The notes: generated by a model not told the origin, from the letters alone. A stretch of 60,000 nucleotides of DNA from Chrysomallon squamiferum (GCA_012295275.1 CM022671.1:33263927-33323926), one strand, 5' to 3'; shown: positions 24,301 through 40,705, counted from the stretch's first letter. Made by a program: numbers and translations.

Positions 24301-27300
24301 AACAAGAACAAATTTACATAAGTATCAATTTTTAGAACTCTATATAATATTTTTTTCCCTAAAACAAATGCTTTTAGTTAATAAATTGACATAGAAAACA
24401 TACTTATCGATTTCTAAATGATGGCCAGCAAAACATATACCAGTGTAGGCCATACAGAAGGCTTACAAATCAATGTTGGTCAGTGATGATCTGGAGTAGG
24501 TAGTGAGAACCAGTAGTGGACAATGATGGTCAATGAGGACCGAACAAGTATCTGTTTGTAGCTATGTGAATATCCACTCAGATACCATTCAAGCGAAACT
24601 CACAGGTTAAAAAACAAAAAACATCACAAACAGTGGCCTGTCTATCTGGCACACTTGTAATCAAGTAATCTAAATCCAAAGCAGCCTGGGGTTGAAAAAC
24701 TTCCTCCCACTGGTAAAGAAAACACCAGTATTGTGTATATTACACAGAGCCTGTCCACTCCATACCCATCTTCTAGTAAGCACTGCCTCTGGTCATAACT
24801 CGTTAAAGGTGTAAAAACAGAAGGACTAAAACAAATATATTTTAAAGAAAAAAAATTGAGTATGGATGAAACTCATGCCAAACTGAGCTGTGTGTGTTTC
24901 ACACTGTATAAATAAAATAATACATTACTTTAAAAAAAAAAAAAATCAAGTTTAAATGATACTGTTATGATGATGACTTGTGGGTGTATCACAGTATATG
25001 TAAGAACTGAAGATAAACAAAAAGAAAAATCAACTATTGATAAAAACTGTTGAAACACTGACATGTGAATTTTTTATAATAAATAAAGAAGAAAAAAGAA
25101 AAATGTAAAATGTAAATGAAACTAATGCCACACCTGTTTCTTATGTTTTTCACAGGATTTCTTGTTCAAGACATGCCCAGATTAAAATGTAACTAACAGT
25201 ACAAAACTACTGACATGATGTATATCACTGTAAACATATACAAGCATATTTCACACATTTTACAGCTGGCAGGTAGCAGACATTTTGTTCATGATAATCA
25301 GTGCTGTTTCTTTCATCAAGCAAGTGTTTAACACAAAGCAGTGCCCCTTTTGTTTTACAGTTTTATTTCACAACTCAACACACATCATTAACAAATAAAA
25401 AGCTATTAGTAAAACAGATTAACATAAAAAGTATTTAAGCTATATGTTTTAGAAAGTTTTCATAATTATTTATTTATTGTTTTATTTATAGCTTCTGTGA
25501 CAATTTCTATGTACAAAATATTTTTTTTTAAAACAGTTTAGATACATACATATTTGAATTTTAAAATATTTAATTAATTAATCAATTTATTTATTTAATT
25601 TTTAGATAACTAAATATATATTTTGGACAATATTATCAATAATAAATAAAGAAATAATAACAGTAATAGTAACTGAATTACACACACACTTTTTGTTTCT
25701 TACAATTTGTAGGTTTTTTTCATTTTATTAATTATTATTTTTTGTTTTTCTCTAAATTCATTTATCAGTTGCTGCACAAAAATTAATCAACCAAGTCAAA
25801 AATTAAATTATTTATTACTGACTTCCTTGTTGATTTTAAACAAATATATTTAATTTTAATTACCTGAGCTTCCTGTAGAAAACACAGATATTTCACACAA
25901 CGACCTCCTTTGTTCTAATTATTACCACATGCTGCCTGCCTCATTGTGAGACTACCCAGTCCCTTAAGGATATTATTTCACACAATTAACCAACAATATA
26001 AACCAAAGGTTTAATTCCCTAGTATTTTAGAACACTATAATCACAGACTTCAAAAAAAAAAATCCTTTTGTCAAGTGTTTAGACACCTGGGTTTGTTTCT
26101 CTAGCTTGATTAACTGGTCAGATTAATCCAGATCTCTGGTTTCACTTTGTGTCTGCTTGTAATATCACACCTGTAAGCTTTATTGAAATGCAACTTATGT
26201 TTTGTGCTTACTTTTATTTTCATACTTTAACTGGTCATCCTTAAATTATTTTAGTTTCCTAGAAATATAAATTAAGGTTATATATACTGTACAGTGTTTC
26301 CAGTACCTTGTGTGTTTATATATCTTAATGTTTTGTCTTTTTAACAAATATTACCAGATACTTTGTAACATTAGAAATTAGTTATCTTTAGAATAAAAAT
26401 TAAATAATTATAATAATAATAATATAAAATTTTAAAGGACATGTTACTTACACTCCTGGAAATAATATATTATTAAATATGCTAGGTTTCCTGCTACTTC
26501 TGTTTTGATAAGAAATAAAACCTACTGTTTTTACTGTATTGATTGTTGTTTAAAATTTTAGTCTGTTAATAATGTATTATTATATTCTTTTTACAATAAT
26601 TATATGTGAATAAAAATAAGAAGGAAAAAAAAGAAGAGCTATTGTGTTTACAATAATTTTTTTTATTTTCTTAAATTATTTTATTATTATAATGTTCTTT
26701 TAAAAATTAAAAATAAATTAAATCATAGTACTGAGATTAAAAACAATTTAGACAGCAAATAAAATTATTTTGATTTACTATTAGTTTGAATTGTTTCTAA
26801 ATGAAAATTAACTTTGTTTAGTTATGTTGTTTAATTAAGTTGATATTTTGCTGCTGTTTACTGATAAATTAATGAATCTATTTCTGATTAAACTTCAATT
26901 ATGTTTTTTGTCCTGTTGATTCTTTTAATAGCTGGGATTATCTCTTAGATCAGGATGTGACTGTAATTATGAACTGGTCATGAACTGATCATCCCTGACA
27001 GTAGCAGCCAGTGGCTTCTTTTATAACTGGTAATTGCATCACAACTATCCTGAATATAAAAGCATCAGAAAACCAAAAAATTCATTATTCTCTGAAAACA
27101 CTCATTCACTGATATTACATTACTTAGTTGATAAATATGGAGGTCATCACTAACCACAAAAATTGTTTGAAACTTGTACATGAGGGCTACATATACACAA
27201 GAACAAATCCATCAAGACTGCATTTAGTTGTAATACAATTTTTTACTAATTAGCCATCAGTTATCAAATATACATATACAAATATTCATTAATAGTTGAA

Positions 27301-28340
27301 AAGGAAAAACAAACAAACAAAAAAAAAACAACAGAAAAACAACAACACCAAAAAAAATCCATTAAAATTAAATGTAGTGCAATGTTTTCTTGCCCATAAG
27401 CAAATATTAAAAGTATTTTCTTTATTATTATTTTTATTAATTTTTAGTTATATTTACAAAATATATATTTGAACAATCTAAATTCTGTTCATAGAGAAGC
27501 TACTAACTTTTTTCCAAGTTTTTCTCAGAAACATACACATGCAAAATGGACCCAATTTTACACATGAATACCAAGTGAATATAGATCTGTCAGTTTATAT
27601 TTGGCACAAGTCTTAACAACATATTTTATTAGTTTGAAATTAAATGAGCCAGTATAATCAAAACAATGGCTGGTATAGTAGGTTTTAAGTATTTTACCAA
27701 ATTTACTTTGTAAAACATATACTATAATGTTTAAAATGCATATGTCAAAAACTGTGGAGGTTATTGCAGGGAGATCTATGAAGCAGATGTAATCTATCAT
27801 TGAAAATTCTAGATTTGTGCTCGTCAGATGTATTTTCTTGTTATCTGATATCTGAAATTCTCCTACAATGTCAATCAGACCTCAAACAAAAAACAAATGT
27901 GGCATAATTTCTGAAAAATTGTAACAAAAAAAAGGAAAAAAGCCTTTTTCCATATCGTGCAATGAAAAATGCATAATTTAGTAATTAGACTTTAATTTAG
28001 CTCAAGGCTTATCAATGAAAGATTATGTTTTTGAAGATGTCTAACTTTGTAGAAGCTGTTATAAATGCTGTTTATTGTAGTTAAGACAAACAATCCCCTC
28101 ATATAAAGATGAATAGACTTATCATGTGACAAGAAAAATTAACATGTAATTTACAACAAGATATAATGGTTTATTATATATTACACAATGGTAACTTTAA
28201 GAAGATTAGTATTAAATATGATTTATTTAAAAACAACAAACAAATCTCTGAATATACACAAGTTCCCAAACCAGTGACATGTATATGCAAAATGTGTGAA
28301 GAAATAACTTTAAAAAGATGAAAAATACAAAAATCATTTT
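21330..28340. other. Featureless AT-rich intronic DNA
   Basis: I see only A/T-rich sequence with short homopolymers and scattered AAT or ATT triplets. No coding frame, SINE word or long repeat could be supported. A moderately complex stretch near 24600-24800 contains weak tRNA-like words but was not accepted as an element. Confidence 0.6.
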
Positions 28341-28341
28341 A

Positions 28342-28420
28342 ATCCACTGATGGGGACTGAACCAACATCTAAACACATCTCAAGCTCTATTTATCTTTTT
28401 ACTGTGCATACCATTCCTAA
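28342..28420 (-). mobile_element. Decayed tRNA-related SINE head
   Basis: On the minus strand, AGCTTGAGATG, then TTGGTTCAGTCCCCATCAGTGG split at the internal B box (GGTTCAGTCCC), follows the head of the molluscan SINE (cgcttgatgcgcgg, ggatcgatccccgtcggtgg). The A-box side is too decayed to place its exact start. The body downstream on the minus strand is not recognisable. Confidence 0.55.
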
Positions 28421-28544
28421 AACAGCTGAGTATGAACTTTAATCTGAATAACATTTGTGTGGGTTTTTTTTTTTTTTGTTATGCTTTCTTTTTTAAAACC
28501 ACACCTGTCTGCTCTTTCTGACCTGTTCATAAAAGTTGATCCTT

Positions 28545-28800
28545 TAATTGGTCAGTTACAGCAATGTCAGATTCAGCAATTATTGCTCCTCTAGGGTTGG
28601 GACCACTTGCAGCAGCCATGCCAATTTAGATGTATCACTTTGCCAGACATGTGCAGACCCACAGATGATGAATAATGTAACACAGCTAATAAGGTGCCAG
28701 ACCTATGATCTGCAGAAGCACCAATTTGTATAGCTAAATAATTCACAGAGCAATCAGGAAATTGCAGAGCATTTACACCTTGCATAAACAGACCAGCAAT
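28545..28800. promoter_or_regulatory. Higher-complexity block, candidate conserved element
   Basis: The stretch has balanced composition, including TCTAGGGTTGGGACCACTTG, CAGATGATGAATAATG and TAGCTAAATAATTC. Both strands have short open frames of about 60 codons with no recognisable similarity. It is flagged on composition only. Confidence 0.22.
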
Positions 28801-29479
28801 GATGACATTTAAGAAAAAACTCTGTTTTTAAACCATTGTAAAATAATATAGTCTTGCCAAGATATTTTGCACTGAATTTTAAAACAGATCTTTTGAACTT
28901 TCTTTAATTTTAAGAGAATACCAGGAAAATAACATCCATTTTATAATCTTATTTAAAAATGGAGATAAAATTATAATACTTTTTTTTGGGGGGGGCAGTT
29001 GTTATGTTACATGTTTTGTTTATATCATTGTATCTAAAACTATTGTTCTCTCAAAATATATTAACTGAATGGCTTAATAAAGAAAATATGAGTTTCATTT
29101 AATAATAGTGAAGTACAACATTCCTTAATCTATTCATTCTCAACAAAAAAAAAAAGAAACACTGTCATATCTGTACTCAGCCATCAAGGAAACACTGAAT
29201 GAAAATCAAATTAAATACTGAGAATCGTGTTAGGTAACAACATAAAATAACAGTTAAAAAAATAGAATATAAAAAAAACATTCAGTGTTTGACAGTTATA
29301 GCTCAGCAATTTTTTACTTTTCTTTTTCTTTCCATGGTTTAAAAAAGAAAACAGAAGAATAAGTTTCTTTCTGACATCCCTCCCAGTCATTAAGAGAGCT
29401 ATTTGGCAGGTTGAAAGGAATGCACAGATACATTCGCATTTCATAGCTCATCTCACAGAAGATAGAGTTAGATTGTTTT

Positions 29480-29700
29480 GACTAGTTCCCTGTTTAAATT
29501 AGGCAGACCTTTCCAAACAGGCCTCTTCAGATAAAACAGAGAACTGGTCAGTGGTGACCTCCACCATAAAATCATAACAGCAGTGCAGCTGAAAACATGT
29601 GGCATCCTCTACCATGTCATACCTTTCACAATTTATGTGGTCATGGAAAAAGCCTCCCATGTCAAGATGAGCTTTACACATTTTGCCAACTAGTTATATA
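29480..29700. promoter_or_regulatory. Higher-complexity block, candidate conserved element
   Basis: The block contains GAACTGGTCAGTGGTGACCT, with a GGTCAGTGGTGACC inverted pair (GGTCA and TGACC separated by four bases), similar to a nuclear-receptor everted or inverted half-site arrangement. A 60-codon minus-strand frame is present but has no family features. Confidence 0.25.
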
Positions 29701-30594
29701 TGGCACAGGTGTATTCTTAAGTGTAAGCTCAATACTGCCTGTTTACTGAGAAAGCAAGCCATCAAAATTGTCTTTTTTTTTTTTTTCACTTTTCTTTTTT
29801 AAACTGCCAAGAGGTAAGAGACTGATACAACTTGCTTTCATTTCCTTGTTTCCTGAATGTTGTGTTTTTTCTCAACACATGGTTCTGGCTTGGATGCCCC
29901 AGCAGGAAATAGCAAATAAGAGTGTCTGAACTCAGAAGGGAGGTAATTACAGAATAAAGTCAGGGAAATATTAAGCCTGACAAGTAAAAGAGAGAAGGAA
30001 AACTGCAGATGTGAAATGATGAGTGGTTGTAGACTTAGAAAAGAAATCAGCAATACTGTTAGGGTTTTGGTTAAAAATAGATGTGAATAAATGTTACATA
30101 TAAAAAAATGATAATATTAAAAAGATTGAAAGAAAGAATTAAAATGTTATATATTAAAAACAAATATTCAAAAATTATTTGAATCAATGTAGTTCATTGA
30201 AGTTTAGCTGTTAGATTTACAAGAACAATCTCCTTCAAAAATGAACTTGTGTTGCAGTCTGTTATTCTACATACAATTTTTTATATTATTCCAAGATATT
30301 TTGGAATATAAAATTGAAAGTAACCTAAAGAATCTATAGTTAAGCATTTAAACCAGGTATTTTAACAAGTATCATGCCAAAGAAAGTAAGAATAAGGTAC
30401 AGAAAGAAATGGTTCCATAGGTAGCATTAAAGTTTTTGTAACCATTAATATCTGTTTGAAACTGCCATCACTAGCTGAGATGTCTGAATATATTAATCAA
30501 AACAAACTTCTAAAATACAGTACATGTCTGTTTTGGTCACATAACAAGAAATGAAACAGTACAAATATCTTGCACCTTCTCTGGTATCGACAGT

Positions 30595-30670
30595 TAGCAG
30601 AGGAATCAATATGGAATGTGACCCTTGTACCAGTGAGCATTGAGGCTAAAAGCTTAACCATTGTTGTACC
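30595..30670 (-). mobile_element. Possible decayed SINE head (tRNA-like)
   Basis: On the minus strand, AATGGTTAAGC, then CTCACTGGTACAAGG and GTCACATTCC resemble an A box (GTGGTTAAGC), a spacer (ggctggtaggtac) and a degenerate B box in a tRNA-derived SINE head. The body is not seen. The match is weak. Confidence 0.35.
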
Positions 30671-31444
30671 AAGACTCGTTATTTTTTCATGTAACTGTTT
30701 TTTTAAAGTCTGGATATCCTAAGATAAATTTTTATAAGCAAAGTCTTTTACCCATTTTTTAAATGACATGACTAATAACTAAAGAATAAACATATAATGG
30801 TTTATCAGGCATGAATTGGTGGCAACTGGTATTTATCTATATCTGTATGTCAAGTTATTATTTTAAAAGGTTCATGCAATTTTGTTCGGATATACATGGA
30901 AACAAAAAAAAAAAAAAAATAATAATAAATGTTAGGCAAACAGACTTTTATTTGAAGGAAAATTTTATCGATTTGGAGTGTGCAATCCAAGAACTATACT
31001 ATTAACTGACTTGTTTTGATGCCACACCAAATCACACCACTTTCAGAGCACACAGCATTTTCATTTTGCATTGCAGGCATGCATGTAAGATCCTATGCAG
31101 TTGTGTAAAGCTGAAAATCCATTTATTTGTGAAAGTGAGATAAAGTGCAAATATTTCTACTCATTTCCGTTAATGGCATCATAATACACAGAGCTTTTTG
31201 TGAGATTACAACATAGAACAAGTAGTTTCTGTGTCGACAGGGGTTCGTCTTTGACTCATCCTGTCTTTGAAACTTTGTATCTTGTAATCAACTTTGATAA
31301 GTTCTTTTTCCTTCAGTTTTCTTTAAGGTCAGATTGGGAAACTTTGATATATGAGTAATCCTTTTGAGTTATTTATTACGCCCATACATTTTTGCAAATT
31401 CTTAACTTTAAATATTTTGTTGCAGGTTTTATTTTATTTTTATT

Positions 31445-31652
31445 TTGGGTTGAGGAATAAGTCATTGCAGTTAAATTAAATTTAATCATTACATAGAAGA
31501 AAACTTAAGCTTAATTGATAACAAGATGTAATTTGATCAATAATGTATTCTCCATTGTTATTTACCACTTCTTCCCAACAGCAAGTTTTTTGATGCCTCT
31601 GTAATAAAATTTGAATCAACTATGAACCACAGTGACTTATTCCTCAACCCAA
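31445..31652. mobile_element. MITE-like element with 28-bp terminal inverted repeats
   Basis: The left end (31445-31472) starts TTGGGTTGAGGAATAAGTCA. The right end (31625-31652) reads, reversed, TTGGGTTGAGGAATAAGTCA and continues CTGTGGTT instead of TTGCAGTT, with three mismatches in 28. The 208-bp unit has no coding capacity and an AT-rich core. Possible target-site duplications in the TATTT/TATAT flanks are ambiguous, so I cannot assign a superfamily. Confidence 0.75.
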
Positions 31653-31826
31653 TATATTTTTTAATTTACTATTATTTTTGAAATATCCAAAATATTTACA
31701 AACTTAATTTTCCTGGTTTTATTTTTTCATAAATATCTGTTACAGGTACCTTCTTTTAATAAATTAGGTTCATTTACTAAATCAAAGAGCAGATTTATCC
31801 ATATTCCTTTTATAAGAGACACTTTT

Positions 31827-31861
31827 ATTCATTCATTCATTCATTCATTCATTCATTCATT
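31827..31861. repeat. (ATTC)n microsatellite
   Basis: A perfect tetranucleotide repeat of about 35 bp. Confidence 0.97.
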
Positions 31862-32432
31862 TATATATTAATGTGTGACAGATGCTGACTGGTTTCTCTG
31901 AATCAATGTCTGTTTATTATCTTTCACACAACATTAACTGACAATGATGCTAAAAATAATCCAAGTCAACAATCAGCTCCTTTACAACAGCTATTTCTTT
32001 AAAAAAACAAAATTTTATTTTTTAAATTCCACCATAAGCAAACACTAACTTTTTGAGCAGGTCATAGGCTTTTCACGCCCGTTTAACTCCAGTTTTTGTA
32101 AGTATAATCCCATGCTGCAACAGTCAACCCAGCAATTACCTTGCTCGGTCAATGAACATACAAACACAGACATTATGACACTAAGCATACAGGTTATTCA
32201 TATATACAGGTAACTTTAGACACACTGACAATGCCACTTGGATATGTGGTTGCCAGACCTGAGTACCTGGGGCAGGTAAAAAATAATCGCATCTATTAAA
32301 ATACTGTCAAATGATACACCTGTTCTGGCCATGTAAACAAGGAATATAACAAGAAAATACTATAAAATGTTTAAAACATTAATACAGGTACATGATTCTG
32401 CTGGTATTTTTGAGTAGCACTACAATCAATAA

Positions 32433-32472
<40 letters not shown>

Positions 32473-32580
32473 GAAATAGAATTAGCAGTAGTAGTAGTAG
32501 TTACAGTATGGTATAGTATAGTATTGAAGTAGTAGTGGTTATGACAGTAGTAGTAATGATAGTAGTAGTATCAATAATAA
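32433..32580. repeat. Compound (AAT)n and degenerate (AGT)n repeat
   Basis: A perfect AAT tract (to about 32471) is followed after 14 bp by AGT triplets interspersed with TATAG and GAAGT words up to about 32580. The second half is imperfect and older. Confidence 0.9.
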
Positions 32581-34039
32581 AGATGCTGTATTCAACATAT
32601 ATAACCATAATACATGCTTTTATTGCCTAATAATAATTCATCATTTCATTTAACAAATACAATCCCATTAAAACTGAAAAAAATTACACCCAAAATCTAT
32701 ATACATAATGACAAACACACACTTCTCTTAAAGGAGTAGCAAGGTTACAAAAGCAAATAACTTTTTTGCTTCTAATCAGTTAGCCAGTGTAATGATGATA
32801 TCCATGTAAATAGTACTAAACACATTTCAAGGGCAAAACAAACTATATATTTCTTCTTTTGTAATCATCTGTGTATAAGAAGCCATATTTGACAATTAAT
32901 AAAAGTAAATATTAAAGTACTGAGATTTTTAAATTTATTAATATTAAGATATTTGTCTCTTTATTCAATTTCATTTTTCTTTTAGTGGTACTGCTGACCA
33001 CTGACCATTTCTCTGTGCCTAAAATGAACTCAGTCTGTTCAGCACATGTGGAATGGCACTTTCTGTGACACCAAACAAACATTTGTTTTAATGACTTTTC
33101 TCTCTCATGACATCTGGCTTTTATTAACTGAAATATATCTGTGAATTGTCCACATGAAGTATGTTTCTCTTTCTATTAAATTCACGTTTATCTTTTCTAA
33201 TCTTTATATGATTCAGCTTATGGTATTTCATATTTGAGTTTGAACACAAACTAAATTGTTAAAGTGTTTGTTAATATTCTGTCTGGGGTAACAAATGCTC
33301 TCCTTGTAGGCATGCACATGCACATGCATACACACACATTTACACACATTCACCCTTATATGTATTTATAGGCACTCACTTGTAAGTCATAACAAAACAG
33401 AAAAACTGCCTACAAAACATATATACCTGCATAATAATAAAACAGTAATGAATCAACATTTATCTTGCAAAAAAACTAGTGTTAAATCAAAATAAGCAGA
33501 ACAGCCTTCTGCCATTAATTCCAGATATCACAATAATCAATGATATCATATGATAACTGATAGTAATACATTATGTACAGTGATGTTGCTATGATAAGAT
33601 TTGTTACATCATTTCTAGTCTAGCACAGATCATTACTGAAGTAAAAACACAAAGTTGAAATTCAGTATGTGAAGGCTTACAAATATTACATACTAATAAT
33701 AACTAATATTTACCTTTCAGTAGTAATTAAAACTATATGTTCAAAATATTAACTTCTACTGGTAATATAAATATCTCTTTTTGTCATGTTTTCATAAAAC
33801 TTAGGGCTATACCACAGAATGCAAAATAGTGTAAATATCAGAAAAATCTTCATTAACAGATGAAATCCTACAATTTAATTTGCTTCCTCCCATGACTGGC
33901 TAGAGTAGGATAGTTTTAATATTCATGTTCAAGGAAACTGTGGAACTTTAATGATTTGTCACTGGTACAAAGTATTATTAAGATGTGATGGAAAGAGACA
34001 TATATGATAATCTTACACATTCCCAATTAGTTTTGAGAT

Positions 34040-34114
34040 AGCAGCTTGAACAAGGAAGCACTTCCTGTTCATACCAGCCTTACAGCTATTGCCTTAATCA
34101 CTGAGCCATCAAGG
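34040..34114 (-). mobile_element. Decayed tRNA-derived SINE head with A and B boxes
   Basis: On the minus strand, TGGCTCAGTGATTAAGG (34092-34108) fits an RNA polymerase III A box. GTTCAAGCTGC (34041-34051) fits a weak B box, and AAGGCTGGTATGAACAGG between them resembles the spacer in molluscan SINE heads. The B box is mutated, and the box spacing (about 68 bp) is larger than in a standard tRNA, so it is not a working tRNA gene. Confidence 0.45.
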
Positions 34115-34590
34115 TCTTATGATAGGAGAGAAAGCCAGTGATTATACTAATCCCATGCTGTCATGATTGCTTTCACACTTGCCCTAAACACTGGATTTAG
34201 TGTATGGTTAAGTCTCTGATTCTATTCAAAGGCAGTGGCCTATTGTAAAACTGAACAGACAATGATGGTTTAGTATAATCCATGATGTCTGCTGATTATC
34301 TTAATCCTAGACAATCACTAACTTGCAGACCTAAAAGTGACTAGTGGGTAAATGTTGTTTCTTATTGGCATGACTATTGTTTCACTTAGAAATGACTAAT
34401 CACTTAACAGTGTTGTATTGTCTGTTTAAAACTGATGTCATATAAAATAGGTCTACACTGTCTGACAGTGGTAGATCATGGTTCAAATAAAAGGGATGAA
34501 CTTTCAAAATAAATAAGTGAATTATTAACTTAAAAAACTAAACAAAAACAAAACCAAACAAACAACAATGACAATATATTTAAATAAATA

Positions 34591-34596
<6 letters not shown>

Positions 34597-34626
<30 letters not shown>

Positions 34627-34628
34627 CG
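34597..34628. repeat. (TATG)n microsatellite
   Basis: A TA run leads into about eight TATG units, ending in TACGTACAT. Confidence 0.95.
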
Positions 34629-36137
34629 TACATTCACTTTTTTTTCACATCACAGTTATTGTATGTACCATTGCAAAAGACTGACAGTGTAAACCAAGGG
34701 ATACTGAAACTTTAACTGTTAATGCTTTAAGATGCAGGTAACTCCTTACAGCCACCAACTCCCTCCAAAATGGAAGGGATGTATGATGTTTCAATAGGGT
34801 TAATCTAATAAAATTGACATTGGTCAGTTATTTATGCATGTTCAAAACACAAACTGTTTTGGTACCTGAAGCTAGGGTCAGCCAAAATACCAAAATATTA
34901 TAAAGTTTATAATGGTTCAGGAAGTATTCAGCAGGACTATCAATATGTACTCTGCCTTTCAGCAATTAAATCAATCAGCTTTTGACATTGTAGTGCCAGA
35001 GAGAGCATGAAAAGTGGATGTTTATCATGAAATTTTACCTACTACCTGATTGATGCTTTTTCTGTTTATCACAAAATTTTGATTATTAACCCTGCTCATA
35101 CAGGTGAAAAAAGAAAATGAGATAGTTTGCTTGGTACTACAGAAGTCCAAGAGTCCATATTTGTTACTGAAGCAGACCTTGTAGTGAACTGTATTGAATT
35201 AATAACAATTACTGTGAGAAGAAAAAGCATGTATCATGTCTAAAGAAGGTACATATACCAAGATCACGTTTCTAGATAATAATGGCTGTTCTAAAAGAAC
35301 CCCATAAAATTGTTATGGCACTTCTCACATACCACAAGAATCAATGGATTTCCAGTAAAAGATGTGAAAATTTGTTCCAAGCCCAAACTATATACTTTTT
35401 AAGACCTGTTTATCCTATGAGTAGTTTTATGTAGTGAAAACTGTCTGCTTATTAGTTTCAAAACAAAAACAGTATAGATATCAAAGAAAGGTAGATACTA
35501 ATATTTATTCATGTATTTTCTTTTTTAGCATTAACAAAATAATAATAATAATAATAATTAAAATAAATAAATAAAAAAATAAATAAAAATGAAAGTCATA
35601 AACCTCATGAAAATCTTATATGTTTAAATCAGGATACTAAAGAAATGTTTTTTTACCATTTAAAATTAAATTAAAATACTGGTATTTATATTTGAATTTA
35701 TGAGTTTGTAAGACATTTTTAGTTCTTTTATATTTTTAAAAACATATCCTACAGAATAAAAGTTTTGTAGGTGCATGTGTATGTATTATATATAATTTTA
35801 TTTATTTAAGAACATACAGTTTATGCATATACAGTTATTTAAAAAATGATAACTGTTTACACATACTTACAGTTGATTATCATCAATCAATGGACAATCC
35901 TTTCATAAGCAGTTTTTATTCTTATTTAGTAATTGTTTAGGACAACAAAAGGAATGTCAACAGAAATGTGAGACTTTCACTTATTCATACTGTAAATATG
36001 CACCAGGTGTATTTTTATTATTCACATTCACATTTCTTAAGGAAAACACCCACTATTATTCACTATTTGAGGCAGAAAATACCTTTTATTTGAACAAGAA
36101 AATATACAAATGTTAACTGAACAGAAATAATTATATG

Positions 36138-36167
<30 letters not shown>
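36138..36167. repeat. A30 homopolymer
   Basis: An uninterrupted run of about 30 A. No retroelement body could be recognised on either side. Confidence 0.95.
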
Positions 36168-36171
<4 letters not shown>

Positions 36172-36957
36172 AACTTAATAATGATATAACACTAATAACA
36201 ATAACTTTTTTAAAAACACTGATAATTAAAACTTCAGTACTACATAATAAGTATTTAAATTCAGTATAGAGTTTGTTTAAATAACAAACCATATTTATCT
36301 TCATTTACCATTCTTATTAATAACAGGTATAAAGTATTCAAACATTAACCTTAACTCTCTTCACTAATAAGTATCTGACTGTGAAAGAAAAGCTGGCACT
36401 TTAATGTCTCAATAAAAATGAGAACCTTTGACACTCCAGCCTTAATCTCTGACATCAGTCTGTCATGTCCTCCTTTCCCTGACCAATGGCTGTCCCGTTT
36501 TCCACAAACACTGTACAATTTGTATTCAGGTATCTAATATTGTAAGTTACAATATTTACATCATAAATGCCATTTTCTAACTCTCTGTGTTTTTAAAAGT
36601 TGCTCTGACACCTGAAAAGGGATATGAGCTACAAAGGAAGGTATTTAACAAGGATGTGAAACACAGTGGGTCAGGTAATAAAAAGGTGGAAATGATCTTT
36701 CAGCAATAAGTCTTAAGTCAAGAAAATGTAAATTTGCAATGGCAGACCTCAGCATGGGTCAAACCACAAAATGTCACCATTGTATTACCACATACAAGTG
36801 TCTACAAGCCAAAGTCGAACATTTTAATAATATTTTGACAACCAATACAATCCAAAAATATTTTAACTATTATAACAATAATAATAATTGCAACATTAAC
36901 AACAACAACAAATTAAAAAAGAAAGAAAAGATTTCTCTAATAATGAAAAGGATACAC

Positions 36958-39531
<2,574 letters not shown>

Positions 39532-39571
<40 letters not shown>

Positions 39572-39572
39572 T
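39532..39572. repeat. (AAT)n microsatellite
   Basis: About 41 bp of perfect AAT triplets. Confidence 0.97.
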
Positions 39573-40441
39573 AATAAATAAATAAAAATAGAAATAAAAA
39601 TAACAAAATATAATAATAACAAAATATTAATTTCACTAAACAAAATATGCTGTCACAGTCATAATAAATATCATTATAAAAATATAAAAGTATTCACCTG
39701 ATGCTGCTAGCTGGCTTTGAACATATACAAGTAACTGGTGAAATCATCTTCAAGCTGGCTTTGTCAGTTTTAATCATAATAAAAGTGTCTCAATTTGATC
39801 TTGTACAGGAATTTCAGCACAAGATGTAAATATTAAACAAAGAGTTATTATTACAAACAGAAACCAAATATATAAATAACTCCTATTATTTGATATCTAA
39901 AGTTTTCTGATGAGGTGTTTTCATCACAGAACTCATATATGCTTAAAATATATCATTAATCATCCAAGTAAAAACAATTCAATTAAAAAATGCAGTGCTC
40001 TAGAAACAGGGAAACATCACCAGACAGGAAAAAGTCTCCACACCTGTCGTTCCTATCTGTAACAGGCAAAGACTGAATGCAGACAAGTCACAACAACATA
40101 ATATAGCCATAACCTGTTACCTACATGATACAAAGACATTAAAACAACCACAAACCTTAGTCATATCTCTATCAACAGTACAGAATCATCAGTTAAAATG
40201 CTATCAAGTGTATTTCTCCCAAGATACCAAGGACACTTATGATCTAACTGGGATGATTTTATTCCTTTCTATAGATAGTTCTGAGGGACTTGAATTAGTA
40301 CAATGTGACTATAAAAATTATTCCAATCCGCAGACAATGACAATGTGGCCAGTGATGTCTCAAACTTCAGCTTCCAAGGTTACCCAGCAACAAAGGTTAT
40401 AATGATTACTTCAGTGCAGACACAACACACAAGAATACAGT

Positions 40442-40470
40442 ACACACACAACACACAAACACACACACAC

Positions 40471-40510
<40 letters not shown>
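40442..40510. repeat. (CA)n microsatellite
   Basis: CA repeat of about 69 bp with three short A-run interruptions in its first half and a perfect tract at the end. Confidence 0.97.
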
Positions 40511-40512
<2 letters not shown>

Positions 40513-40631
40513 TTACTATTTTTTGCTTCACAGAAAGGAATTTCTATTAAACTAACAGGCATTATCATAGGGGTAAAAAAATGGAAATAAATAAAAAGAA
40601 AACAAAGTTGCTTTTGAATCAATAAAACAAT

Positions 40632-40705
40632 CAGATGTACAAATGGTGTACCAAACCATTGGCTGGAATAGGAAATAAGCCCACAGAGACATTAAGAGGA
40701 CTGAA
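40632..40705 (-). mobile_element. Decayed SINE body fragment
   Basis: On the + strand, ATGGTGTACCAAACCATTGG followed by CTGGAATAGGAAATAAGCCC matches the reverse complement of the molluscan SINE body (cgtggtgcactggctggaa, cgagaaatagccca). It is followed by a faint CACAGAGAC for caccgac. Tail and head are not recognisable. Confidence 0.5.

Larger units (their letters stand above)
32600..36137. other. AT-rich intronic DNA with one SINE head and a TATG tract
   Basis: Apart from the elements listed separately I see no gene, long repeat or strong motif cluster. Small open frames are absent or random in composition. Confidence 0.55.

Noticed and set aside
24597-24790. Possible tRNA or SINE head (GGGGTTGAAAAACTTCC, CCCACTGGTAAAG)
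   Set aside because: The A-like and B-like words are in the wrong order for one element, and no cloverleaf can be drawn.
29499-29700. Candidate upstream prickle exon on the minus strand ending in W-R before a GT (TGGTGGAG|GTCACC)
   Set aside because: The frame before it reads FSCTAVMILWW and lacks the expected CxxC and H.WR pattern, so the match is coincidental.
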